Shown: one piece after another, positions 17,402-27,506 of the stretch
Layout of the letters: the number at the start of each line of letters is the position of its first letter
Numbering within the stretch: the stretch's first letter is position 1
Assembly: GCF_945836005.1 (NCBI RefSeq)
Contig: NZ_OX241534.1
Span: 434,001-498,000, forward strand
DNA length: 64,000 nucleotides
Reading direction: 5' to 3'
Origin: Candidatus Nitrosacidococcus sp. I8
GTDB lineage: Bacteria; Pseudomonadota; Gammaproteobacteria; Nitrosococcales; Nitrosococcaceae
The notes under the pieces: model-generated
The model's database searches: none
Seen by the model: only the letters and a program-made list of their open reading frames with translations
Told to the model about the DNA's origin: nothing
Position numbers and translations under genes: made by a program

Positions 17402-18526
17402 ATGAGTGCAAGGCAGCCAATAAATAGACTCACTATTAAGGGGTTTAAATCCATTAAAACCCTTGAGCAATTTGAATTAAAAAATCTTAATGTACTTATT
17501 GGTGCCAATGGATCTGGGTAAAGTAATTTTGTTTCATATTTTCGAATGCTGGGAGAAATGGTTGAGGAACGGCTACAAGTATGGACAAGCAAGCAAGGAT
17601 CTGCAGATCGGATTTTAAGCTTTGGGATTAAAGAGACTAACAAACTTGAGTCATTTGTTGAGTTTGGGTTAAATGGCTATCGATTTGAGTTAGAACTAAC
17701 AGATGAAGGTAGCTTTTACTTTGCTAACGAACAGTTATTTTTTACTGGCTTTTATTATAATGAAATGTGGATTTCATTAGATTCTGGTCATAAAGAGGTA
17801 AAGCTAAAAGAAATAAATTTAAAACGAGAATTAAAGACTGATACTGAAAATAATATAGCCCATTATTGCTATAGTTCTATTTCAAGCTGGAAAGTATTTC
17901 ATTTTCACGATACCAGCAATACTGCTGGGGTAAGGCGTGATTGTGCCGTCCATGATAATGAATATCTACGCCCTGATGCGGCTAATCTTGCCGCTTATCT
18001 CTATTGGCTTTCTAAAGAAAAGCCTGAAACTTTAGATCAGATTCGTAAAATCATCCGTCTTGCTCTTCCTTTTTTTGATGATTTTATTTTCAAACCTGAA
18101 AAAAAAGAAACAGGAGAAGCATTTATTTGGCTACTTTGGAAATAAAAAGACAGTGATTACCCCTTTCATCCTAGCCAACTCTCCGATGGCTCTATTCGTT
18201 TTATTTGCTTAACTACGGCACTGCTCCAACCTGATCCTCCAGCGACTATCATTATTGATGAGCCTGAATTAGGCTTACATCCCTACGCTATTATACTATT
18301 GGGTGCTCTTTTAAAATCAGCTGCTACTCGAATGCAAGTCATTATTTCCACCCAATCAGTGCCTTTAGTCAATGAATGCTCTATTGATGATTTAATCATT
18401 GTGGAGCGAGAAGAGGGTGGCAGCGTATTTAGGCGACATAAAGAAGAGGATTTTAAAATTTGGCTTGAAGAATATTCTGTTGGGGAATTGTGGGAGAAGA
18501 ATATTCTTGGGGGAAAACCCTATTAA
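17402..18526 (+). pseudogene. AAA ATPase (OLD/RecF-like), two in-frame stops
   Basis: One continuous frame of 374 codons from ATG 17402 encodes an SMC-like AAA protein: TIKGFKSIK, NLNVLIGANGSG, then QLSDGSIRF (signature), TIIIDEPELGLHP (Walker B) and QVIISTQS. Codon 40 is TAA exactly where the Walker A lysine should be (GANGSG-stop-SNF). Codon 248 (18143-18145) is a second TAA after AFIWLLWK. There is no frameshift anywhere. The last codon overlaps the DUF4276 start (TAATG). AAA plus DUF4276 pairs look like the ATPase/nuclease-type partners of defence systems such as OLD and PARIS, but no named system is proven here. Confidence 0.85.
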
Positions 18527-19224
18527 TGACTCGAATTCATATTATCTGTGAAGGGCAAACAGAAGAATCCTTTGTAAAAGAAATATTAATGCCTTTCTTT
18601 AATCATCAAGGTATTTCTCTTTTTCCTCGCTTGCTTGGTAAACCGGGGCATAAGGGTGGAAATGTTAAATTTGAGCGATTATACACTGATATAAGAGGAT
18701 ATTTGTTATCCGATAGAAAATGCTACGTTACAACTTTTTTTGATTTTTATGGACTACCTGAAAAGTTTCCTGGTAAAAAAGAAGCAGTTACAAAAAGTGG
18801 AGTAGCAGAAAAATCGAAATGTTTATTGGATCATTTACGGAAAGCACTAGAGGAAAAATTAGATAAAGAACCTCTTAGGAGATTTATTCTTTATGTGCAA
18901 ATGTATGAGTTTGAAGGATTACTATTTAGCGATCCTGAAAAATTAGCACAAGGAATTAATTGTAGTAATCTGATTAATAATTTTCAAAAGATTAGAAAAG
19001 AATTTTCTTCTCCTGAAGAAATAAACAATAGCTCAAATACTGCACCTAGTAAGCAAATTAAAAAACTCTATCCTGCTTATGGAAAGCCCACCGATGGATT
19101 ATCTGCTGCAATAGAAATAGGGATAGATACCATAAGAAAAGAATGCTCTCTATTTAACCAATGGTTAGAGCGTTTGGAAAAACTTACGCCAATCCTATCA
19201 GAAAATCAAGCGATTTTTTGCTGA
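18526..19224 (+). CDS. DUF4276 family protein
   Basis: This 232-residue protein begins MTRIHIICEGQTEESFVKEIL, the hallmark N-terminus of DUF4276 (IxxExxxTE), and continues with DFYGLPEKFPGK and FEGLLFSDP. The acidic E-G-x-T-E motif and the later D-x-Y resemble TOPRIM-like nuclease cores, which is inference. Homologs typically sit right after an AAA ATPase gene as here, and the pair is suspected to act in anti-phage defence. The chosen ATG overlaps the ATPase stop; the frame is open further upstream but those codons are in the ATPase. This partner is intact although the ATPase is interrupted. Its 3' end overlaps hsdS on the other strand by 19 bases. Confidence 0.85.
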   Translation: MTRIHIICEGQTEESFVKEILMPFFNHQGISLFPRLLGKPGHKGGNVKFERLYTDIRGYLLSDRKCYVTTFFDFYGLPEKFPGKKEAVTKSGVAEKSKCLLDHLRKALEEKLDKEPLRRFILYVQMYEFEGLLFSDPEKLAQGINCSNLINNFQKIRKEFSSPEEINNSSNTAPSKQIKKLYPAYGKPTDGLSAAIEIGIDTIRKECSLFNQWLERLEKLTPILSENQAIFC

Positions 19225-20511
19225 GGGTTAAAGGCTTCTTTTAGTACTGCTTGCATCAGGTTTTCCGCATAGGTTTGATTTTGCTTGGTTTGGGTTTCTA
19301 GCTCATCGCACAAAGTAAGGAGTTGTTCTACTTTGGTGACAATCACTTGTTGTTCTAGGAGTGGGGGGAGTGGGAACGGTAGCAATTTTATACTATCTCT
19401 TGAAATATTTTTCATCGATGGGCTAGTACCCGTAGAAATAGAAATATAGTAATTCCTAGAATATTCACTATTGTTAAAGAAATTTGCGAACCTAATATTT
19501 AGGAGTTTTGAAAATTTAACTCTTAATGTTTTATCATTTAAAAGAAGTTTTTCACGAACTTTCTCAACGATTACACTCTTAGCAACTAATTCTTTAGTAT
19601 TTGCACGTGTCATAATAAAATCGCCAGTTCTAACTTCTTTTTCAATAAAGGGGGTAATACTTGGATGTAATTTCTTATTTTCTTCCTCTTGAAAAATCCC
19701 CCATGAGATTGCACTAATCTTTAATACTCCCCATTCATTTTAGACATACTGGACTATGCCCAGCTTCTATTTCTAACATCGAATCACCATAGAAGCACCA
19801 CGTCCACCCTTCCGGCAGTGTAAATGGTTTTTCTTCATCGCTAATCGGGGGCAGAGGTTTTTGTTTTTTGATTTTTCCAGCCGCAATCAGTTGTTCTTTT
19901 TCAGCCGTAATTTTCTTTAACAGCTCGCTGGCAGGTTCAATATTAGGATTCTGGCTACGCCAATCCGCAGTAAGTTTACCTTCAATGGCTTCTTGTAAAA
20001 TCTGCTGACGTAGTTTTTTAACTAGCGTTTGTTGATGTATGAGTTGGGATTTTAATAATTCTTTAAACTTATAAGTGTTTTTAAGCTTCTTGACCCAAAA
20101 ATTTTGTAACCCAATATCAAAATAAGGAATTTTATATTCTTTAACCCTTTTTTGATTTATCGATTCTTTAGATGTTCCAGATTTTGTAGCAGCAACTAAA
20201 TTTGATCGTAAAGAATTAAAAATAAAATGGTAAAAACTTAAATTAAGAGAGTATTTTTCTTTATTTTTAGGAGTGAGTATGTATCAAAGATCGCTAGTGA
20301 TGAATTTTCCGTTTACATAATGCGTTCGTCCGAGTGATCCAGATGCTGCAGCAGCAAATATTAAAGCCTCACATTCGTGTGAATATTCATTGTGCGTTTT
20401 CCATTCCTCTGCTGCTGTTATAAAGTCATATTTACCTGCAATACATTTAGTACTTTGTAATTCACCTTTTTCTATATTAAATAATTCTCCTATTAAAATT
20501 GTTTGATGCAC
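19206..20511 (-). pseudogene. hsdS: type I restriction specificity subunit HsdS, disrupted
   Basis: HsdS sets the recognition site of a type I R-M complex. Reading from GTG 20511: TRD1 (MHQTILIGELFNIEKGEL...GKFITSDL), an in-frame TGA at 20284-20286 where a sense codon is expected, then YILTPKNKEKYS to the conserved spacer QILQEAIEGKLTADW, then LPEGWTW opening TRD2. A frameshift near 19740 (SPVCLK / GEWGVLKISAISWG) follows, then the C-terminal TRD2 and helix LEQQVIVTKVEQLL to 19206. Both half-sites are recognisable, so the gene was a normal bipartite HsdS before one stop and one indel. Its GTG start shares a base with the hsdM stop. Confidence 0.88.
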
Positions 20512-21924
20512 TACCCCAGCTCCTTCTTTAATTTTTCTAATAATTCATGACTTTGAGTTAAGGACTGTTGGATCAGGCTTAACAATTCCCCGCTGGTGTG
20601 TTGCTGTTCTACTTCCGGTCGGTGAGGATTTTTAATATCTAGGTTATAACCATTGGCTTGGATGGTTTTTATATCCACTTGCCAAGCCTGTTCATTGGCT
20701 TGCCGATGATTCCACCAGTGTTTTAGGGGTTCAAATTCTTTGGGCTGAATGGGTTTAGTTTTAGAATAGGCTTTATATCCTTCCGGGAGTGGATGTTCGT
20801 AATACCAAATGGTTTGGGTAGGCTCGCCTTTAGTGAAAAAGAGTAAATTGGTGGCTACTGAAGCGTAGGGCTAGAATACGGAATTAGGCAATCGCACGAT
20901 GGTACGTAAGTTACATTCTTCTAATAATTTTTGACGAATTCGTTGTTTTACCCCATCGCCAGTCAATGATCCATCAGGTAGTACTACTGCAACTCGCCCA
21001 TGGGGTTTGAGCAAATGAATCATCAGGATTAAAAATAAATCGGCGGATTCTTTGGTGCGATAGGTTTGGGGGAAGTTGTTTTCATTGTTGTTAGATACCA
21101 CCCCACCAAAAGGAGGATTGGCAAGGATAATATCTACCCGATCTTGATGGCTGTATTCAGCTAGAGGTTGAGATAAAGAGTCTCTAGATTGAATTTGGGG
21201 AGCGATGATGTCATGTAAAATTAAATTAGTGTTTGCCAGCATGTAGGGCAGAGGTTTATATTCCCAGCCTTGTATATTCTGCCCGATAGCTTCGTGTTGG
21301 ATAGGGGTATTGCATTGGGCTTTAGATAGTCAATGGTTGCGGTAAGAAACCCTCCTGTGCCACAAGCAGGATCTAACATCAGCTCGCCATGCTGGGGATT
21401 GATTATCTCTACCATAAATTGAGTAATGGCTCGGGGAGTATAAAATTCCCCCAACTGTCCGGTACTTTGTAATTCATTGAGAAAGTTTTCATAGATCTGA
21501 CCAAAGAGGTGGAGATCTTTGCTGTTGTGAAAGTCAATTTGGTTGAGTTTGTTAATCACTTGGCGGAGATGTATCCCCGATTTCATGTAGTTATAGTTAT
21601 TGGCAAACACTTCATGCACCAATAGGGCACGGGGGTGAGCCGTGGATAAGTCCAGATTAGCAAGGGTAGGGAACAGTTTTTGATCAATAAATTGAATCAG
21701 CGCATCACTGGTAATTCCCTCATCATTGTCTGCCCACTGAATTCAGGAGGAATAGGGGATAAGTAATTATCATCTACTAATTCTAGCTCTTCATCCTTAG
21801 CACTGAAGATTTTTAGAAAGAGCATCCAACCTAGTTGGAGGATACGTAGTTCATCGCTACCGGTACCTGTGTCTTGACGCATGATGTCCCGGGCTGATTT
21901 TACAATACTGGCAATGTTGGTCAT
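20511..21924 (-). pseudogene. hsdM: type I restriction methylase subunit HsdM, disrupted
   Basis: HsdM methylates adenine in the type I target and is needed for restriction as well. From ATG 21924: IVKSARDIMRQDTGTGSD, LQLGWMLFLKIF. Then a one-base shift near 21735 (frame continues as DEGITSDALIQFI), LGEFYTPRAITQFMVE and motif I DPACGTGGFL, a second shift near 21325, motif IV ILANPPFGG, then TAG at 20871-20873 after LPNSVF and a readable C-terminus to 20511. That makes two indels and one nonsense codon in an otherwise full-length gene. Without HsdM neither modification nor restriction by this locus is expected. Confidence 0.9.
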
Positions 21925-21942
21925 AATTTTTATTGTTTTAAA

Positions 21943-24354
21943 TTAAGCGACTTGATAAAGGGCGTGCTCTAATTGGGCAATAGCTTGTAAGTATTGAGGT
22001 TTACCACCAAAAAGATGAATAATCTCCATTGGCGTACCGAGCTGGTTAAATGGATTAATTTTAAGAATTTTCATATCTTCAATGGACTCAATGCCTTCAT
22101 CGGCATATTTATTTAATAGGGCATCTAGTACTTTTCTGGCTTGCTCCCCGTATTGGGTGAATAAATCTCGTTTTTTTACTTGTTTTGCCCGTTCGGCACG
22201 AGTTAAGGGTGGCTGATCAAAAGCGGTATAGCAAATCATATCAAACAGATCCATTTCTTTGCCAATGGCTTCTTTTAAGTTATCTAAAATAATTCCTTGT
22301 TCCATGAGTTCATCAATGATGGCTTGTTTTTTATCTACACTGTGCCATTTGGTTAAAAATTGATCTAAAGATGGATAATGTTCCTTGACTTTAGCTTTGG
22401 TGTAATCTTTTAAGCTGCCAGTAATGAGTTTGCCATGGGAATCCATATACTGAATCCGTTCATGGAGTACTTGGACATTCACCCCATTGACATAGCATTT
22501 ACCATAGGTGGCTGGAGAATCGGCAATCTCTCCATCGTTGATGATGGTAGGTTTTTCTGTTTTATCTATTTCATAAAAATTTGAAAACTGAATTTTTACC
22601 CCATCTTCATCAAGATCAAGTGCACTATTAGCTATTTCTTGTTCTGGAGTGTCAAACTCATCAGTTTGGTGCATTTCTTTAATCTGCACCGGATCTCCAT
22701 CAAAATCTGGATCGGCAAATAAATCGGTAACTCGGCGAAAATCTAGAATAGTAAAAAAGGTTTTGCCAAAACCTTCATTAATTCGAGTGCCTCATCCAAT
22801 AATCTGCTTAAATTCCGTCATGGAGCCAATGTTGCTCTCTAGCACAATGAGTTTACAGGTTTGAGCATCAATACCGGTGGTCATGAGTTTGGAGGTGGTG
22901 GCAATTACAGGGTAACGCTCTTCAGGATTAATAAAATTATCTAATTCTCGCTTGCCTTCTTCGTTATCTCCCGTGATTTGCATCACATATTTTGGGTTTT
23001 GCACCATAAGATCACTATTTGCGTTGGCTAGAGCAGTCCGCATCCGCCCAGCGTGCTCAATATCTACGCAAAATACAATGGTTTTGGCAAATCGATCTCC
23101 AGTTTTTGTGAAGTAGTCAGTGATTTTTTGAGCAATAATTTGGGTGCGTTCATCAATGACAAGGAATCGATCATAATCTTTTAGGTTGTAGATTCGATCT
23201 GCTACCAGTTGGTTATTTTTGTCCTTCTTTCCTGCTTCAGGTCGCCAACCATCTAGACCTATATTTAAACCTACTCGTATCACTTTATAAGGTGCTAAAA
23301 ATCCATCTTGAATTCCTTGTTTGAGTGAATAGGTATAAATAGGATCGCCAAAGTATTCCGTACTAGAGATGGTTTTGGTTTCTTTAGGGGTTGCTGTAAG
23401 CCCAATATGAGTAGCAGAGCTGAAATATTCAAGGATTTTTCGCCAAGCACTGTCTTCATCGGCACTTCCCCGATGGCATTCATCAATCACAATGAGATCA
23501 AAAAAATGAGGGCTAAATTCACGAAAAGCATCGGTGTTTTCATCATAGCTAGTAAGCCCTTGATAAAGAGCAAGATAAATTTCATAGGATTTATCAATAT
23601 TTTTATTTTGAATCACAGTCATTTTATCTTTAAAGTGTCGAAAATCTCCTCGTCGTGCTTGATCAATTAAGGCGTGGCGATCGGCTAAAAATAAGATTCG
23701 CTTTTTAATGCCAGCTTTCCATAGTCGGTAGATAATTTGAAAAGCAGTATAGGTTTTACCCGTACCAGTTGCCATGGTAAGTAAGATTCGCTGCTGACCT
23801 TTAGCAATAGCGGCTACGGTACGATTAATAGCAATTTGCTGATAGTAGCGTGGACTGCGTTTGGTGCCATCAAAGAAGTAATCTTGAGCAATAATATGCT
23901 CTTCTTCTAGGGTGGTAATCCTTTGGTAGCGTTGATAACGTTGCCAAAGTTGTTCGGGTGAAGGGAATTGATTTAAAGGAATTTCCCGCTCTATTTGTCC
24001 ATAGGTTAGAGTTCGATCGTGTTCAAGGAAACTATCCCCATTGCTGCTATATACCATAGGAATATCTAAAATTCTGGCGTAATCTAGCCCTTGCTGAATC
24101 CCTGCATTAATAGAATGATTGTTGTTTTTGACTTCAATAATTGCTACTGGGATATTAGGTTTATAGTAAAGAATATAATCAGCTCGTTTTTGTTTGCCCC
24201 GGGTAGTTAAATTCCCTTTAACATAAATCCGTCCAGCAGTAAAACCAACTTCTTCCCTAATTTGTTTTTGGCAATCCCAGCCTGCTTGAATCAGTGCAGG
24301 CGTAATATATTTAGTGCAAATATCCCGTTCAGATAATTCTTTTTTATTAGTCAT
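21943..24354 (-). pseudogene. hsdR: type I restriction endonuclease subunit HsdR, one in-frame stop
   Basis: The frame is 804 codons from ATG 24354. The N-terminal nuclease domain (KRADYILYY...[10 protein letters not shown]) is followed by an SF2 translocase with [15 protein letters not shown] and LTATP. Codon 521 (TGA at 22792-22794) falls in helicase motif VI, written QIIG-stop-GTRIN. The expected residue is the conserved Arg, and CGA to TGA is a single transition. The same frame then continues without interruption (INEGFGKTFFTILDFRRVTDL) to the normal C-terminus. A product truncated at motif VI should not translocate DNA. This subunit is least decayed of the three hsd genes. Confidence 0.9.
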
Positions 24355-24512
24355 AGAGAGTCTAAACTTCTTGGTAAGAATGTAATGAGGCTAAAAATTC
24401 TACTTCTTAATTTTCTAAAATAACGGATTGTAAACTATCAAATTATTCAAACAACATACTATATTTATTGATCATATATAAACTATCAAAACCTATTAGA
24501 TAGGGAGTATTT

Positions 24513-25862
24513 ATGAAAGCTCTTGATCAAATCCAAACCATTATTATTGTGATGATGGAAAACCGCTCCTTTGATAATGTGCTTGGGCATTTGAGTATGC
24601 CTTGGTATGGTAATCGAAAAGATATCAATGGGTTAGTACATGCAGAGACAAACCCTAGCTATACAAACTTTTTAGATCACCGAGAATATCGACCTTTCCC
24701 TTTACAAGATGGTCCTTTACCTTATGATTTACCCCATAGTAGACCAATGGTATCTACCCAGCTTGCAAAAAAAGGAAATACATTTTCTATGAGCGGTTTT
24801 GTGGAGGCTTATTATTTGCAAACAAAAAGCAAAACGATAAATCCTCCTCCAATGGGGTTCCTTTCTCCGATAGATACACCTATGTCTAGTTTTCTTGCTA
24901 ATCAATATGCAGTATGTGATAACTGGTTTGCTCCAGTGCCTGCCGATACTCAACCTAATCGTTCTGTTGCCTATAGTGGTTATGCTACCGTTGATGATAC
25001 TAAATCTCGCCCTATTCCTATTGTTCCCGGCAGCTTTATTTTTGATTGGCTCAATGCTCATCATGTTAGCTGGCGTGTTTACCATAGTGGGTTTTCTTTT
25101 TTTACGTTATTTGACCGATTTGAGGATGTACTCGGATCAAATTTTCATAGTTTTAAAGATTTACCAGCGGATTGGGTTGAGGAATCTGTAGAGAAAATGC
25201 CGCAAGTTGTTTTTATTGAACCATCTTATACAGACTCACCTATTCATTTTGGTTGGATTCCTAATGATAATCACCCCCCTACACCTATAGGACCTGGGGA
25301 GCATTTCCTTAGGGAGGTTTATACTGCTTTAACCCATAATCCAGAAAAGTGGCAACGATCTTTGTTAATCGTTGCTTATGACGAACATGGGGGATTTTTT
25401 GATCATGTGCCCCCAAATATGATCCCCTCTCCAGTACCTGTTGAATCCCTTTACACTAACGCTTTTGAAAGTACTGGTCCTAGGGTTCCAGCTCTGTTTG
25501 TCTCTCCATGGATTCCATCTAATAAGGTCTACAAGGGTTTGATGGATCATACTTCCATATTACAATTCTTATCAGAGAAGTTTGCAGGTACTCCGGACTA
25601 TAATGATGAGGTGAAGCGGCGTAAGGAATTAGGAATACAGAGTGCATCTCAAGTACTTACTTCAGATATTATTTCTCCGAGAATAGATGTTTCGCTACCA
25701 CCTCAAGATACAATTCATAAATCATCTTTAATACCATCTATAATTAGTCCTAATACGGATAGCCAACATACTTTTTTCTCAGCAGCTAAAAGATTATTGG
25801 ATCATGATTATCAGCGAGCAATTAAAAAATTTCCCGGACTCTCTTACTTGAAAAATTTGTAA
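24513..25862 (+). CDS. phosphoesterase family protein (phospholipase C/acid phosphatase type)
   Basis: The 449-residue protein is an alkaline-phosphatase-fold phosphoesterase (PF04185 type): IIIVMMENRSFDNVLGH at the N-terminus carries the metal-binding Glu-Asn, and VAYDEHGGFFDHVPP plus RVPALFVSPWIP complete the active site. Relatives hydrolyse phospholipids or phosphomonoesters. No signal peptide is visible at the chosen ATG, which has a good ribosome site (AGGGAG); many relatives are Tat-exported, so a cytoplasmic form is slightly unusual. It stands alone between the dead hsdR and the HAD-like gene. Confidence 0.85.
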   Translation: MKALDQIQTIIIVMMENRSFDNVLGHLSMPWYGNRKDINGLVHAETNPSYTNFLDHREYRPFPLQDGPLPYDLPHSRPMVSTQLAKKGNTFSMSGFVEAYYLQTKSKTINPPPMGFLSPIDTPMSSFLANQYAVCDNWFAPVPADTQPNRSVAYSGYATVDDTKSRPIPIVPGSFIFDWLNAHHVSWRVYHSGFSFFTLFDRFEDVLGSNFHSFKDLPADWVEESVEKMPQVVFIEPSYTDSPIHFGWIPNDNHPPTPIGPGEHFLREVYTALTHNPEKWQRSLLIVAYDEHGGFFDHVPPNMIPSPVPVESLYTNAFESTGPRVPALFVSPWIPSNKVYKGLMDHTSILQFLSEKFAGTPDYNDEVKRRKELGIQSASQVLTSDIISPRIDVSLPPQDTIHKSSLIPSIISPNTDSQHTFFSAAKRLLDHDYQRAIKKFPGLSYLKNL

Positions 25863-25918
25863 AATGGTTAATTCTTGAAGTAATTTATCCAAGCATTCAT
25901 ATTTTTTATTAACATTCA

Positions 25919-26782
25919 ATGAAACCAAAAATTTTACTTTGCATTAATTTTGATCAAACCCTGTTACTGGATGCAGAGCTAGAAAAATACCAATCTGCCC
26001 ATAAATATTTACAGAATTTAGCTCAATATTCAGAAATTTTATTGACATATTTAACTGATCAATCTGTTGGATTAATTCAAAGTACCCTTGAAGATCATCA
26101 GATTCCTACACCTAATTTTTTGATTCAAAGCGAAAAATTAGAAATTTGCGAGATTGAAGATAAACATTGGAATCTAGTACAGGATTGGGGAAGTACGAAA
26201 GAAGTTAATAAAGTAACGGCTATACAATACTTGATAGAAAAAAACAGTCTTGATAAATATCAGGTGGTTTTTGTAGGTGGAGAGGAGAAAGATTTAGCTC
26301 TATTTACTCATTTTAAGAGTGTACTTGTTCGTAACGCTGATCTAGAGCTTCAGCAAGAAGTTTTAGATTCTTTGCCTCAAGGGGCGGAAGAAAACTTTTA
26401 TATTGCTTGGGGTAGTTTTCTAGGATTAGATGGGAATTATAGTGCCGCTATTCTTGAAGGATTAGCCTATTTTTTTCCGCACACTAGGGCATGGATGGAA
26501 GTAGATCCAGAATCTTATCAAGATGGTGTGGCTTTACAAGCTTGTGCTATTTATCGCAGTTATAAGAAAGAGGGCAGTTATTTATATATAAAAAAGAAAG
26601 AGGATTTTTCTCAAGTACCAGAAAAATTAATGGAAATATTAGGGAAACTAAATTTTGTAATGGAGTTAGAACTACACCCTAATATTCCCTTAGCCCAAGG
26701 TAATCCTCAAGAGATTATCAATATCATTCGAGAGAAGGGATATTTCCTACAGATTCCTCAAAGTGAGTATCGAACTTCGTAG
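25919..26782 (+). CDS. HAD-like (sucrose-phosphatase-type) protein lacking the nucleophile
   Basis: The 287-residue protein has an N-terminal half resembling sucrose/mannosylglycerate-phosphatase HAD enzymes: LLCINFDQTLL at residues 6-16 corresponds to DxDxT, FVGGEEKDLALF near 117 to the GDSxND motif, and VLVRNADLEL to the following strand. The first Asp is Asn10 and the GDSxND motif is changed, so phosphatase activity is doubtful. The C-terminal half (about 150-287) is unrecognised. It is separated by nothing from the next gene (the ATG follows the TAG), so the two are coupled. A regulatory or binding role is possible. Confidence 0.6.
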   Translation: MKPKILLCINFDQTLLLDAELEKYQSAHKYLQNLAQYSEILLTYLTDQSVGLIQSTLEDHQIPTPNFLIQSEKLEICEIEDKHWNLVQDWGSTKEVNKVTAIQYLIEKNSLDKYQVVFVGGEEKDLALFTHFKSVLVRNADLELQQEVLDSLPQGAEENFYIAWGSFLGLDGNYSAAILEGLAYFFPHTRAWMEVDPESYQDGVALQACAIYRSYKKEGSYLYIKKKEDFSQVPEKLMEILGKLNFVMELELHPNIPLAQGNPQEIINIIREKGYFLQIPQSEYRTS

Positions 26783-27001
26783 ATGGAAATAGCAGATAAA
26801 TCTACCATTATTTGTCCCCATTGTAGGCATCAGAAGACAGAAACCATGCCGACTAATGCCTGTTTATATTTCTATACTTGTGAAAAATGCAAGATTAGTT
26901 TAAAACCAAAATCAGAGGATTGTTGTGTATTTTGCAGTTATGGAGATATACCTTGCCCGCCTATTCAAAAAAAGCAGGCATCAAATCCTGCAAGCTTTTA
27001 A
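26783..27001 (+). CDS. small cysteine-rich GDCC-type protein
   Basis: This 72-residue protein has nine cysteines: CPHC (11, 14), Cys27, CEKC (33, 36), and the block DCCVFCSYGDIPCPPIQ (47, 48, 51, 58). The first two pairs look like a zinc ribbon. The block matches a small-protein family recurring in Proteobacteria with the signature GDCCVxCSYG, often near metal or mercury genes. Metal binding is likely, and the exact role is unknown. The gene directly follows the HAD-like gene, and its stop codon overlaps the stop of the DUF411 gene on the other strand. Confidence 0.7.
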   Translation: MEIADKSTIICPHCRHQKTETMPTNACLYFYTCEKCKISLKPKSEDCCVFCSYGDIPCPPIQKKQASNPASF

Positions 27002-27504
27002 TATTTTAAGTATTCGCTAAAAGTTTGAGTGGTACCGTCTTTATTGATCTGTAGTACTTTAAAAGGATCTTTTCTGTTACCCATTTCCATTCCGGGAGTA
27101 CCAGTAGGCATTCTAGGTACGGTAAGACCGATAACACCTTCTGGTTTATCTATGAGTAATTTCTTAATATCATCAGCAGGTACATGACCTTCTATAGCAT
27201 AACCTTCAACAATAGCAGTGTGACAAGAGGCTAGTTCTGGAGCAATATTCTGCTCCTGCTTAATGGCTTGAACATTATTGGTTTTAATTTCTTTTACAGT
27301 GAAGTTATTTTTTTCTAAATGCTTAATCCACTCTTCACAGCAACCACAACCTGGATCTCGATATACCGTGATATTAGATGGACCAAAGTAATCTACTTTT
27401 GATTTATCCCAAATACTATCTTTCCCATGAGCAGTGATAGCTAATGTAAACAGTAATATACTTAAACTGAGTTGATTAATTAATCCCATTAAATTGTTCC
27501 TCAC
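26998..27504 (-). CDS. periplasmic DUF411 metal-binding protein
   Basis: The 168-residue protein has a signal peptide (QLSLSILLFTLAITAHG) and the DUF411 domain: ITVYRDPGCGCCEEW with Cys53/55/56, then ASCHTAIVEGYAIEGHVPADDI and the Met-rich tail PRMPTGTPGMEMG. DUF411 proteins are thioredoxin-like copper proteins (CopG type) that occur in copper resistance loci. It follows the sigma-54 activator gene by two bases on the same strand, so it is the output gene of that operon, which links the activator to metal handling. Confidence 0.88.
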   Translation of the reverse strand: MRNNLMGLINQLSLSILLFTLAITAHGKDSIWDKSKVDYFGPSNITVYRDPGCGCCEEWIKHLEKNNFTVKEIKTNNVQAIKQEQNIAPELASCHTAIVEGYAIEGHVPADDIKKLLIDKPEGVIGLTVPRMPTGTPGMEMGNRKDPFKVLQINKDGTTQTFSEYLKY

Positions 27505-27506
27505 TT

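Noticed and set aside
17519-17521. Stop in the AAA Walker A as programmed recoding or readthrough
   Set aside because: A second TAA follows in the same gene, no recoding hairpin is seen, and neighbouring defence genes show ordinary decay lesions, so a pseudogene is simpler.
24729-25085. Minus-strand 118-codon frame inside the phosphoesterase gene
   Set aside because: The plus-strand phosphoesterase is well supported across this stretch; the antisense frame has no family features.
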